A stretch of 64,000 nucleotides of DNA from Rhizobium lentis (lineage in GTDB: Bacteria > Pseudomonadota > Alphaproteobacteria > Rhizobiales > Rhizobiaceae), in the NCBI RefSeq assembly GCF_014200175.1, contig NZ_JACHBD010000002.1:248001-312000 (forward strand). The letters are read 5' to 3'. Position 1 is the first letter of the stretch; each line of letters opens with the position of its first letter. The notes below the pieces were generated by a model. That model worked only from the letters and a program-made list of their open reading frames with translations, searched no databases and was not told the DNA's origin. The position numbers and the translations under genes are program-made. This document shows positions 17,365 to 27,075 of this stretch, in pieces.

Positions 17365-18618
17365 TTGCAAGACGAAATCCCGTGGAGAAAAAGCCTGTTG
17401 GCGCGCATCCGGCGCGAACGGCCGGTGCTGCTTGCGGCCATCCTCAGCGCCCTCATCGCTCTCGCCGCCGGTATGAACAAGTGGGTCGTGCTTGTTCTCC
17501 TGCTCGTGATGAGCTTGACCGCGCTGTTCAACGAGGCGCCGGTGCTCAAGCCGGAGCCGGCCGAGCCGGAGGAGACGAAGCCGGAAGCGCCGCCGAGCCG
17601 CCTGCCCGACATTTCCGCCACCCTTGCCGGGCTCGACATTCCCGTCATGGTGCTGTCGGACGATGCATCGGTGCTCTTCCAGAACCGCGCCGCCGAAAAG
17701 GCCTTCGGCGAGGTGGTCCTCGGCGCCCATATATCGGCCCGGCTGCGCTCGCCCGGCGTGCTCGACATGGTGCGCGAAACGATCGCCACCAATGCGCCGA
17801 ACCAGATCGAGCATGCCGAGCGGCTGCCGTCCGAGCGCGTCTATATCATCCGCAGCGCGCCTGTCGAATTCCAGGCCGACGGGGAGCCGGAGCGGTTTTT
17901 CATCCTGTCCTTCCGCGACATATCGGAGGTCCGGCGCATTGACCGCATGCGGTCGGATTTCGTCGCCAATGCCAGCCATGAGCTGCGCACGCCGCTTGCC
18001 TCGCTACGCGGCTTCATCGAGACCATCCAGGGGCCGGCGAAGAACGATCAGAAGGCGCAGGCGCAGTTCCTGGGCATCATGCTTGATCAGGCCACCCGCA
18101 TGAGCCGGCTGGTCGACGACCTCTTGTCGCTCTCGCGCCTGGAGCTGAAATCGCATATCGCGCCGGATGAGAAAGTCGATCTGGTGCCGCTGCTCGGCCA
18201 TGTCCGCGACTCGCTGGTGCCGCTGGCCAGAGATGTCGGCGTCGATATCAACCTGCATCTGCCCGACGGCAAGGTCGAGGTGCTGGGAGACCGCGACGAG
18301 CTTGTTCAGGTCTTCGAGAACCTGATGGAAAATGCCTGCAAATACGGCCAGGAAGGCAAGGTCGTCGACGTCCGGCTGACGAATGGCGCCGGCGGGCCCG
18401 TCGAGGTCAGCATCATTGACAAGGGACCGGGCATCCCGGCCGAGCATGTGCCGCGTCTGACGGAACGCTTCTACCGCGTCAGCATCGAGGACAGCCGCTC
18501 GAAAAAGGGCACCGGCCTCGGCCTTGCCATCGTCAAACACATCCTCACCCGCCACCGGGCGCGGCTGATCGTGAAATCCGAAGTCGGCAGGGGCACCGAT
18601 TTTACGGTGCGGTTCTGA
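17365..18618 (+). CDS. phoR: Phosphate regulon sensor histidine kinase PhoR
   Basis: Membrane histidine kinase partner of PhoB. 417 aa. Two adjacent hydrophobic segments lie at about residues 17-50, then a PAS-type domain (about 75-185), a HisKA domain with phospho-acceptor His in ASHELRTPLASL near residue 205, and a HATPase with N box ENLMENACKYG, G1 DKGPGIP and G2 KGTGLGLAIVKH. The start looks like TTG at 17365 with GAGG 8 bases upstream; an in-frame GTG follows shortly. Identification as PhoR rests on architecture and on its place upstream of pstSCAB-phoU-phoB. Confidence 0.9.
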   Translation: MQDEIPWRKSLLARIRRERPVLLAAILSALIALAAGMNKWVVLVLLLVMSLTALFNEAPVLKPEPAEPEETKPEAPPSRLPDISATLAGLDIPVMVLSDDASVLFQNRAAEKAFGEVVLGAHISARLRSPGVLDMVRETIATNAPNQIEHAERLPSERVYIIRSAPVEFQADGEPERFFILSFRDISEVRRIDRMRSDFVANASHELRTPLASLRGFIETIQGPAKNDQKAQAQFLGIMLDQATRMSRLVDDLLSLSRLELKSHIAPDEKVDLVPLLGHVRDSLVPLARDVGVDINLHLPDGKVEVLGDRDELVQVFENLMENACKYGQEGKVVDVRLTNGAGGPVEVSIIDKGPGIPAEHVPRLTERFYRVSIEDSRSKKGTGLGLAIVKHILTRHRARLIVKSEVGRGTDFTVRF

Positions 18619-18654
18619 CGTATGTCACGCGAGGACTGGAGGCGCTGCTGCAAG

Positions 18655-18941
18655 TCTCTTCTCCCCTCGGGGGTCCTAAGGACGGGCAAGACCCCGCGGC
18701 TCGCCCAGGCTGGTACCGGCAGGCGGATGAGGGGGCCACACGGCACGTCCCTCACCTAAAACCCATTCCGCGACACCATACCCTTGACGACCGTCGAGAC
18801 GACGCCTCAACGGTTGCACTGGCGCTGTAAGAAGGACCGGCTTTGCCGGCCCCCTCATCCGACCCTTCGGGCCACCTTCTCCCCGCTGGGGAGAAGAGGG
18901 AGTCGAAAAACCTGCGGCTCGACCCCATCGGTGCTGGCAGA
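18655..18941. repeat. RIME-like mosaic repeats between phoR and the pstS promoter
   Basis: Two modules in opposite orientation: TCTTCTCCCCTCGGGGGTCC ... GGCGGATGAGGGGGCC (about 18655-18740) and GGCCCCCTCATCCGACCC ... CCGCTGGGGAGAAGAGGGA (about 18850-18902) with a trailing CGGCTCGACCCCATCGG. They would fold into a large cruciform. They separate phoR from pstS, so pstS needs its own promoter. Sequence 18942-19090 holds nothing recognised. Confidence 0.7.
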
Positions 18942-19103
18942 GGGATGTAAACAAGAGGCAATACACACACCGAACGTCACTACTCGCCGCCGCTATGCAG
19001 CCGGTTTATACAACGCAAGATAGATTGCCGGCCAGAATTTGCCGCTCGCCGACACGATAGATCGGCTAGTGCAAAAATGTCTATTATAAATCAGTGGTAT
19101 AGC

Positions 19104-19132
19104 CTGTCACAAATGTTTCATGCGTTTGACAT
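19104..19132 (+). promoter_or_regulatory. PHO box: three tandem PhoB half-sites upstream of pstS
   Basis: CTGTCAC-aaat-GTTTCAT-gcgt-TTGACAT gives three 7-base units at 11-bp spacing, against the known half-site CTGTCAT (matches 6/7, 5/7, 5/7). ACATAA at 19129-19134 could serve as the -10 about 8 bases after the second unit, as expected where PhoB replaces the -35. The site lies 106-134 bases before the pstS ATG. Phosphate starvation induction of pstSCAB-phoUB follows from this by family knowledge. Confidence 0.75.
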
Positions 19133-19237
19133 AAAAGGACGGTGCTTACAGCGCTAAGAGAGACCCGCCGATGAAAATGGCACTGCGGGGGCCTCTTTAG
19201 GCCGCACTCACACAAGCCCAATGCGGGAGAATTTTTA

Positions 19238-20272
19238 ATGAACACCTTCAAGCTCACCGTTGCCGCGCTCGCTGCAACTGTTGCTTTCGCTGGCGCAGCC
19301 GTCGCTCGCGACCAGATCCAGATCGCTGGTTCGTCCACCGTCCTGCCTTACGCCAAGATCGTTGCCGAATCCTTCGGCGAGACCTTCACCAACTTCAAGA
19401 CACCGGTCGTCGAATCCGGTGGCACGGGCGCTGGCTTGAAGGAATTCTGCAAGGGCGTTGGCGAAGACACCATCGACATCGCCAACGCTTCGCGCCCGAT
19501 CAACAAGAACGAAGCCGAAGCCTGCAAGGCTGCCGGCGTAACCGACATCCAGGAAGTCAAGATCGGTTATGACGGCATCGTCTTCGCAACCGACTCCGGC
19601 AACCCCGATGTCGCTTACGTTCCGGCCGACATCTACAAGGCCCTCGCAGCCCAGGTTGTCGTCGACGGCAAGCTCGTCGCCAACCCCTACAAGAAGTGGT
19701 CGGAAGTCAACCCGAAGCTCCCGGCTGTTGATATCGCCGCCTATATCCCGGGTGAAAAGCACGGCACGCGCGAAGTCTTCGAACAGAACGTCCTCGCCGC
19801 CGGCTGCAAGGCTTCCGGCGCCCTCGACGTCATCGCCAAGGAAATCTCCGACAAGGCTGCTCAAGGCAAGGCTTGCGTCGCAGTCCGCAAGGACGGCGCT
19901 GCAGTCGACATCGACGGCGACTATCCGGAAACCCTCGCACGCATCGCCGCCAACAAGACCGGCGTCGGCGTATTCGGCCTTTCCTTCTATGAAAACAACG
20001 CCGACAAGCTCAAGGTCGCCAGCGTGAACGGCATCGTTCCGTCCACCGAAACCATCGCCAACGGCACGTACCCGGTTTCCCGTCCGCTGTTCTTCTACGT
20101 CAAGAAGGCACATCTCGGCGCTGTTCCGGGCCTGAAGGAATATGTCAACTTCTTCGTATCCGACCAGATGATCGGTCCCGACGGCCCGCTGGCCGAGTAC
20201 GGCCTCGTTGCCGCTCCGGATGCCGAGCGCGACGCCATCCGCAAGGACGTCGAAGCCGGCAAGTCCATGTAA
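19238..20272 (+). CDS. pstS: Phosphate ABC transporter substrate-binding protein PstS
   Basis: Periplasmic high-affinity phosphate receptor, 344 aa. Signal peptide MNTFKLTVAALAATVAFAGAA with cleavage near AVA-RDQ. Phosphate-contact segments are recognisable: IAGSSTVLPYA, ESGGTGAGLKEF, NASRPINKNEAEAC and EKHGTREVFEQ. Ribosome site GGGAG 10 bases before ATG. Codon use is strongly biased toward optimal codons (many AAG, GTC, ATC), suggesting high expression. First gene after the PHO box; a hairpin follows it before pstC, which often allows higher pstS mRNA levels. Confidence 0.97.
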   Translation: MNTFKLTVAALAATVAFAGAAVARDQIQIAGSSTVLPYAKIVAESFGETFTNFKTPVVESGGTGAGLKEFCKGVGEDTIDIANASRPINKNEAEACKAAGVTDIQEVKIGYDGIVFATDSGNPDVAYVPADIYKALAAQVVVDGKLVANPYKKWSEVNPKLPAVDIAAYIPGEKHGTREVFEQNVLAAGCKASGALDVIAKEISDKAAQGKACVAVRKDGAAVDIDGDYPETLARIAANKTGVGVFGLSFYENNADKLKVASVNGIVPSTETIANGTYPVSRPLFFYVKKAHLGAVPGLKEYVNFFVSDQMIGPDGPLAEYGLVAAPDAERDAIRKDVEAGKSM

Positions 20273-20278
20273 TAACGT

Positions 20279-20313
20279 TACCGGCGCGGTGCTCTCTGAG
20301 CCCGCGCCGGGCT
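20279..20313 (+). terminator. Hairpin between pstS and pstC
   Basis: ACCGGCGCGG and CCCGCGCCGGG flank a short spacer directly after the pstS stop. It has no T run, so it looks like a partial attenuator or 3' stabiliser that raises pstS over pstCAB, a common arrangement for binding-protein genes. Confidence 0.5.
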
Positions 20314-20438
20314 TGCTAATGCTCCTGCGTGCCGGCATGTCCGGTGCAGGGTTGAATTTCTTCTCCATGATTGGAAGCCGAAGGCAGGCTGATGAAGCCG
20401 CCGGCTTTTTGGGGGCCATGGGCCTGGGGACATAACGA

Positions 20439-21916
<1,478 letters not shown>

Positions 21917-21920
<4 letters not shown>

Positions 21921-23239
21921 CGGATATTGTTTCTCCCACATCAGGCGTCACCATCTCCAAGGCGCCTGCCCGCCGCGATATCGGCATCAAGCGCCGCTAC
22001 GCCGCCGAGCGCCGGTTCCAGGCCTATGGCATCGCCGCTATCACCTTCGGTCTTGTCTTCCTGTTCATCCTGCTCTGGACGGTGATCGGCAAGGGCTACA
22101 CGGCCTTTCAGCAGACGGCGATCACCCTGCCGATCGAATTCACTGAGAAGACGATCGACCCGAACAACAAGCGTGCGACCGATCCTTCGGTGCTGGTTGC
22201 CGCCAATTACCCGATTCTGCTGCGCGAGGCGATCGTCAAGCAGCTGAACATCAATGCGTCGAGCAAGCCTGATGTGCGCGAGGCGACCGCCATGCTCTCC
22301 AAGAGCGCGCCGATCCAGCTGCGCGATATGGTCGTCGCCGATCCCTCGCTGATCGGCAAGACGGTCAATGTATCGCTGCTCGCCGACGCCAATATCGACA
22401 GCGCCAACAAGGGCCAGATCGATCTCTCCGTCGATGAGAAGAACCGCAAGGTCAACGACAAGCAGGTGACCTGGATGAACCAGCTGAAGGCGAGCGGCGC
22501 TCTCCACAAGCAGTTCAACACCGGCCTGTTCGTCAACGGCAATTCCAGCCGTCCTGAGGCGGCAGGCCTCGGCGTCGCTCTCATCGGCTCGCTCTACCTG
22601 ATGCTGATCGTGCTGGCGCTTTCCCTGCCAATCGGCGTTGCCGCCTCGATCTATCTCGAGGAGTTCGCGCCGAAGAACAAGCTGACAGACCTGATCGAGG
22701 TCAACATCAACAACCTCGCCGCCGTTCCCTCGATCGTCTATGGTCTGCTCGGCCTTTCCGTCTTCATCAACTTCATCGGCCTGCCGCGTTCGGCTTCGCT
22801 GGTCGGCGGCCTGGTGCTGACGCTGATGACCCTGCCGACGATCATCATCGCCACCCGCGCGGCGCTGCGCGCCGTGCCGCCGTCGATCCGCGCTGCAGCC
22901 CTCGGTCTCGGCGCCTCGAAGATGCAGATGGTGTTCCACCACGTCCTGCCACTTGCCATGCCCGGCATCCTCACCGGCACGATCATCGGCCTGGCGCATG
23001 CGCTCGGCGAAACCGCGCCGCTGCTCTTGATCGGCATGGTCGCCTTCGTCGCCAATGCGCCAGCGACACCGCTCGAGCCCTCGACGGCCTTGCCCGTGCA
23101 GGTCTATATGTGGGCGAACGAGGCCGAACGTGCCTTCGTGGAGCGTACTTCGGGTGCCATCATCGTCCTGCTCCTGTTCCTGATTGTCATGAACATGGGC
23201 GCCATCCTCTTGCGTCGTCGCTTCGAGCGCCGCTGGTAA
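21917..23239 (+). CDS. pstA: Phosphate ABC transporter permease PstA
   Basis: Second permease subunit. 440 aa from the ATG at 21917, chosen because it overlaps the pstC stop by four bases; upstream in-frame codons run into pstC. A periplasmic insertion of about 170 residues after the first helix makes it longer than E. coli PstA, again a rhizobial trait. Signature loop AVPPSIRAAALGLGASKMQM and SIVYGLLGLSVFINF. pstB begins 15 bases later. Confidence 0.95.
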
Positions 23240-23254
23240 ACGGAGTTAAACGTT

Positions 23255-24070
23255 ATGAACATGTTGACGGAAGCTGCAGTTGAAAAGGCGCTGGATCAGA
23301 AGATGAGCAACGTCCCGTATAAGATGATCGGCCAGGATGTCTCGGTTTTCTACGGCGAGAAGCGCGCGCTTTTCGATGTGAACCTGAACATCCGCGAAAA
23401 CACCGTAACCGCCCTGATCGGCCCCTCGGGCTGCGGCAAGTCGACCTTCCTGCGAAGCCTCAACCGCATGAACGACACGATCGACGGCTGCCGCGTCGCC
23501 GGCAAGATCACCCTCGACGGCGACGATATCTATGATCCCGACATCGACGTCGTCGAGCTTCGCGCCCGCGTCGGCATGGTCTTCCAGAAGCCGAACCCGT
23601 TTCCGAAGACGATCTATGAAAACGTCTCCTATGGCCCGCGCATCCATGGCCTGGCCAAGTCGAAGGCCGACCTTGACCAGATTGTCGAGAGCAGCCTGCA
23701 GCGCGCCGGCCTCTGGAACGAGGTCAAGGACCGCTTGCATGAATCCGGCACAGGCCTCTCCGGCGGTCAGCAGCAGCGCCTGTGCATTGCCCGCGCCGTC
23801 GCCGTCAGCCCCGAGGTCATCCTGATGGACGAACCCTGCTCTGCGCTCGACCCGATCGCCACCGCCAAGGTCGAGGAACTGATTCACGAGCTGCGCGAAA
23901 ACTACACGATCGTCATCGTCACCCACTCCATGCAGCAGGCGGCGCGCGTGTCGCAGCGCACCGCCATGTTCCACCTCGGCAACCTCGTCGAGGAGAACGA
24001 CACCGACAAGATGTTCACCAACCCGGACGATCCGCGCACCCAGGACTACATCATGGGTCGCTTCGGCTGA
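23255..24070 (+). CDS. pstB: Phosphate ABC transporter ATP-binding protein PstB
   Basis: ATPase of the phosphate importer, 271 aa. Walker [13 protein letters not shown]-loop [17 protein letters not shown] (typical of PstB), signature [14 protein letters not shown] and Walker [17 protein letters not shown] follows CGGAG. Besides import, the Pst complex with PhoU signals phosphate status to PhoR by family knowledge. It ends 44 bases before phoU. Confidence 0.97.
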   Translation: MNMLTEAAVEKALDQKMSNVPYKMIGQDVSVFYGEKRALFDVNLNIRENTVTALIGPSGCGKSTFLRSLNRMNDTIDGCRVAGKITLDGDDIYDPDIDVVELRARVGMVFQKPNPFPKTIYENVSYGPRIHGLAKSKADLDQIVESSLQRAGLWNEVKDRLHESGTGLSGGQQQRLCIARAVAVSPEVILMDEPCSALDPIATAKVEELIHELRENYTIVIVTHSMQQAARVSQRTAMFHLGNLVEENDTDKMFTNPDDPRTQDYIMGRFG

Positions 24071-24114
24071 TTGCGGCAATCCGAAGCCTTCCCGTTATTC
24101 GAGGACAAAGCCCC

Positions 24115-24828
24115 ATGGCATCGACACATATTTATTCTGCCTATGATGATGATCTGAAGTTCCTCTCCAGGCGAATTTCCGAAATGGGCGGCCTGGCCGA
24201 GCAGATGGTCGCCGAATCCGTTCGCGCCCTGGTCAACGGCGACACGGCGCTGGCGCAGAAGGTCATCTCTGACGATGTGATCCTCGATCACACCGAACGC
24301 GAAATCGGTGACAAGGCGATCGTCACCATCGCCCGCCGTCAGCCGATGGCCGCGGACCTGCGCGAAATCATGGGTTCGATCCGCATCGCCGCCGATCTCG
24401 AACGTGTCGGCGACCTCGGCAAGAACACCGCCAAGCGCGTCATCGCCGTGCAGAGCACCGGCGTTCCGCGCAAGCTCGCCCGCGGCCTCGAGCACCTGTC
24501 CGAGCTGGCGCTCGTCCAGCTCAAGGAAGTGCTCGACGTCTATACGACGCGCGCCGCCGACAAGGCGACCGCCATCCGCGAGCGCGACAACGAGATCGAC
24601 GCGATGTACACGTCGCTGTTCCGCGAGCTCCTGACCTATATGATGGAGGATCCGCGCAACATCACGAGCTGCACGCATCTTCTGTTCTGCGCCAAGAACA
24701 TCGAGCGCATCGGCGACCATGCCACCAATATCGCCGAAACGATCTACTACATGGCGACGGGAGCCCAGCCGGAAGGCGATCGTCCGAAGGATGACAGTGC
24801 CAACACCGTCGGTGCCGCCACGGAATAA
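24115..24828 (+). CDS. phoU: Phosphate signalling protein PhoU
   Basis: Cytoplasmic negative regulator linking Pst to PhoR. 237 aa, two three-helix PhoU domains; metal-binding-type E/D motifs are visible as RIAADLERVGDLGKN and CAKNIERIGDHATN at equivalent positions in each half. The ATG at 24115 gives the family start (MASTHIYSAYDDDL); the longer open frame upstream overlaps pstB and is rejected. Confidence 0.96.
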   Translation: MASTHIYSAYDDDLKFLSRRISEMGGLAEQMVAESVRALVNGDTALAQKVISDDVILDHTEREIGDKAIVTIARRQPMAADLREIMGSIRIAADLERVGDLGKNTAKRVIAVQSTGVPRKLARGLEHLSELALVQLKEVLDVYTTRAADKATAIRERDNEIDAMYTSLFRELLTYMMEDPRNITSCTHLLFCAKNIERIGDHATNIAETIYYMATGAQPEGDRPKDDSANTVGAATE

Positions 24829-24847
24829 CTGTGTCGAGCCCATTGCG

Positions 24848-24933
24848 TGCGCGCCCGTTCGGGGCGCGCAAAGAGGTCGCAGCCAATTTCTGATTTTGCG
24901 CGGGATCCTGGCTTAAATCACTCCGGATTTAAG
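24848..24933 (+). promoter_or_regulatory. Hairpin and dyad in the phoU-phoB gap
   Basis: A GC hairpin TGCGCGCCC-gttcg-GGGCGCGCA (24848-24870) is followed by a second dyad CTTAAATC-actccg-GATTTAAG (24912-24933) ending 26 bases before the phoB ATG. Neither has a T run. They may set phoB level relative to the upstream genes, or the second may be a protein site at a phoB promoter. Confidence 0.45.
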
Positions 24934-24959
24934 GATCATGCGCGAGGAGACGAACACGC

Positions 24960-25643
24960 ATGATCCCGAGAGTTGCAGTTGTTGAAGACGAAGAGGCCCT
25001 CAGCGTGCTCCTTCGCTATAATCTCGAAGCGGAAGGCTTCGAGGTCGATACCATCCTGCGCGGCGACGAGGCCGAAATCAGGCTTCAGGAGCGCACGCCC
25101 GACCTGCTCATCCTCGACTGGATGCTGCCCGGCGTCTCCGGCATCGAACTTTGCCGGCGCCTGCGCATGCGGCCGGAAACCGAGCGTCTGCCGATCATCA
25201 TGCTGACGGCGCGCGGCGAGGAGAGCGAGCGTGTCCGCGGGCTTTCCACCGGCGCCGACGATTACGTCGTCAAACCGTTCTCAACCCCCGAGCTCGTCGC
25301 CCGCGTCAAGGCGATGCTGCGCCGCGCCCGCCCCGAGGTGCTGTCCTCGGTGCTGAAGTGCGGCGATATCGAGCTCGACCGCGAAACCCACCGCGTCCAT
25401 CGTAAGAGCCGCGAGGTCCGCCTCGGTCCGACCGAATTTCGCCTGCTGGAATTCCTGATGTCGTCGCCGGGCCGCGTCTTCTCCCGCTCGCAATTGCTCG
25501 ACGGCGTCTGGGGCCACGATATCTATGTCGACGAACGCACCGTCGACGTCCATGTCGGCCGCCTGCGGAAGGCGCTGAATTTCTCCCACATGCAGGACGT
25601 CATCCGCACCGTCCGCGGCGCCGGTTATTCGATGGAAGCCTGA
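24960..25643 (+). CDS. phoB: Phosphate regulon response regulator PhoB
   Basis: OmpR-family transcription factor binding PHO boxes, 227 aa. Receiver domain with acidic pair EDEE, phospho-acceptor Asp in LLILDWMLPG near residue 53, Thr in MLTARG and Lys in VVKPFS; winged helix from about residue 130 with RVFSRSQLLDGVWG and VDVHVGRLRKAL. Ribosome site GAGGAG 12 bases before ATG. Last gene of the cluster; repeats follow. Confidence 0.97.
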   Translation: MIPRVAVVEDEEALSVLLRYNLEAEGFEVDTILRGDEAEIRLQERTPDLLILDWMLPGVSGIELCRRLRMRPETERLPIIMLTARGEESERVRGLSTGADDYVVKPFSTPELVARVKAMLRRARPEVLSSVLKCGDIELDRETHRVHRKSREVRLGPTEFRLLEFLMSSPGRVFSRSQLLDGVWGHDIYVDERTVDVHVGRLRKALNFSHMQDVIRTVRGAGYSMEA

Positions 25644-25699
25644 GCCTCGCAAACGTGGGCGAGGGGACGTGCCCCGCGAGGGGTTGCTGGGAACGGAGG

Positions 25700-26030
25700 G
25701 GTTGCCGCTTGCTCCCTCTTCTCCCCAGCGGGGAGAAGGTGGCCCGAAGGGTCGGATGAGGGGGCCACACGGTACCCCCTCCCGTCATCACCTATCCCAT
25801 CACATCAACGGCGAACGCCCTGAACATGGTCGAAACCCGCATGGGCGTTGTTGGGAAAGACCGGCTTCGCCGGCCCCCTCATCCGCCCTACGGGCACCTT
25901 CTCCCCGCTGGGGAGAAGAGGAATCGAGACGTTGCGGCATGTCCCCCTTCCCCCCGCAAGCGGGGTCCGAAGGACGGGTCGAGACATGGGGCTCGACCCC
26001 GGTCGGTGGCGGCAGCCGAATGAGGGGCAG
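25700..26030. repeat. Cluster of RIME-like mosaic repeats after phoB; gap 25644-26117
   Basis: Three modules: CCCTCTTCTCCCCAGCGGGG ... GGATGAGGGGGCC (about 25711-25766), its inverted copy GGCCCCCTCATCCGCCC ... GCTGGGGAGAAGAGG (about 25872-25921), and a diverged copy with CCCGCAAGCGGGGTCC and GGTCGAGAC (about 25950-26025). The first two face each other and could form a long hairpin downstream of phoB, possibly acting as a transcript end. No gene is supported in this gap. Confidence 0.7.
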
Positions 26031-26067
26031 CCATCGGCGCGAACCCACGATTATATAAAAATTATAC

Positions 26068-26096
26068 AAAAAAACGGGCCTTCCAGCCCGTTTTTG
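26068..26096 (-). terminator. Bidirectional intrinsic terminator after gcrA
   Basis: AAAAAACGGGC-cttcca-GCCCGTTTTT: a 6-bp GC-rich core flanked by an A run on one side and a T run on the other, so it works on both strands. It lies 22 bases beyond the gcrA stop and also closes the phoB side. Confidence 0.85.
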
Positions 26097-26117
26097 CATG
26101 TCAACAATGTCGCCCGC

Positions 26118-26651
26118 TCAGCTGACCCGCGCTGCCGCCCGGCGGCGCTCGTTGACCGGCTGATAGGCAAGCTTCTGATGATAGCTGCAATAGGGCGAAT
26201 TGTCAGGGGATTCGCAGCCGCAGAAGTGGAAGTCGTCCTTCAGCGGATCGCCGACCGGCCATTTGCAGGTGCGTTCGGTCAGCTCCGTCAGGCCGAGGCG
26301 GCGGGAAATCGGCACGACCACATTGCCCTTCGGAACATATTCCATTTCCTCGACGGCATCTATCTCGATCTCTTCCTTCAGCATCGTTGCGCCCTGCTGG
26401 CGGGTCACGGTGCGGGTGGTGATCCGGGAGGCGTAGTTCGGCGCGCGCGGCGCCGATGTCTGGCGCTTCGGCGTGCGCGCCGCCGTCGCCGTGCCGCCGG
26501 CCTTGGCGCGGCCCGGCAGGCTCAGCCGGTGTACCTTGCCGATAACGGCGTTTCGGCTGACACCGCCGAGCTGCGCCGCGATCTGGCTGGCGCTCAGCCC
26601 TTCGGACCACAGCTTCTTGAGTTTCTCGACCCGCTCGTCTGTCCAGTTCAT
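26118..26651 (-). CDS. gcrA: Cell-cycle regulator GcrA
   Basis: Alphaproteobacterial sigma-70 cofactor that activates promoters holding CcrM-methylated GANTC sites. 177 aa. The N-terminal DNA-binding helix-turn-helix is clear (MNWTDERVEKLKKLWSEG then SASQIAAQLGGVSRNAVIGK); a basic Ala/Pro linker follows and the C-terminal part contains a Cys-rich patch (CKWPVGD, FHFCGCESPDNSPYCSYH). It is divergent from argD across a 424-base gap that holds four GANTC sites within 37 bases, consistent with control by DNA methylation or by GcrA itself. Confidence 0.96.
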   Translation of the reverse strand: MNWTDERVEKLKKLWSEGLSASQIAAQLGGVSRNAVIGKVHRLSLPGRAKAGGTATAARTPKRQTSAPRAPNYASRITTRTVTRQQGATMLKEEIEIDAVEEMEYVPKGNVVVPISRRLGLTELTERTCKWPVGDPLKDDFHFCGCESPDNSPYCSYHQKLAYQPVNERRRAAARVS

Positions 26652-26797
26652 GCCCTGTCTCCACCTTTTGCGTTGGTGATGGCAGAATCCCTCACCGTTG
26701 TCCCGGAAGCCTCCGAAACAAGAAACGCTTGATCAATTTTGGTGACTAGTTCCGCCGCATGCAGTCTAGTAATTGAACTTTAACCTAGTGTGAGGCT

Positions 26798-26834
26798 GAC
26801 TCCGTGACAAGAGTCGCGGGAATCCGGATGAATC
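26798..26834. promoter_or_regulatory. Cluster of four GANTC (CcrM methylation) sites upstream of gcrA
   Basis: GACTC at 26798, GAGTC at 26811, GAATC at 26820 and GAATC at 26830. Random expectation is about one per 256 bases. They lie 147-183 bases upstream of the gcrA start and 242-278 before argD. GcrA and CcrM act through such sites in Caulobacter and relatives (established knowledge); function here is inferred. Confidence 0.7.
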
Positions 26835-26986
26835 GAATTCGTAGTTTTCCCCAACTTGCTGCCCCTGCGTGTCATTTCTGCAATAATGCCTGTTGAAGGC
26901 TGAAAATGCCGCTGTGCAAGCTTGCTGCATCCGCTAAGGCCGCAGTTTTGTTGACATTGCAGCGCGAAAAGGAAATAGTACCGATC

Positions 26987-27015
26987 GCCGCCGAAAGGCG
27001 GCATTTTTGATTTTT
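26987..27015 (+). terminator. Terminator-like hairpin upstream of argD
   Basis: GCCGCC-GAAA-GGCGGC followed by ATTTTTGATTTTT, a canonical intrinsic terminator on the plus strand, 61 bases before the argD ATG. A possible promoter (TTGACA at 26951-26956, AATAGT near 26974) would start transcription almost at the hairpin. It therefore ends either an unannotated small RNA from the gap or the argD leader. Confidence 0.7.
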
Positions 27016-27075
27016 CGGGCCTGGTTTTCTTAGCCGGAGTCCGTACTTGACAACGCTGATCGGGAGACCCGCGCT

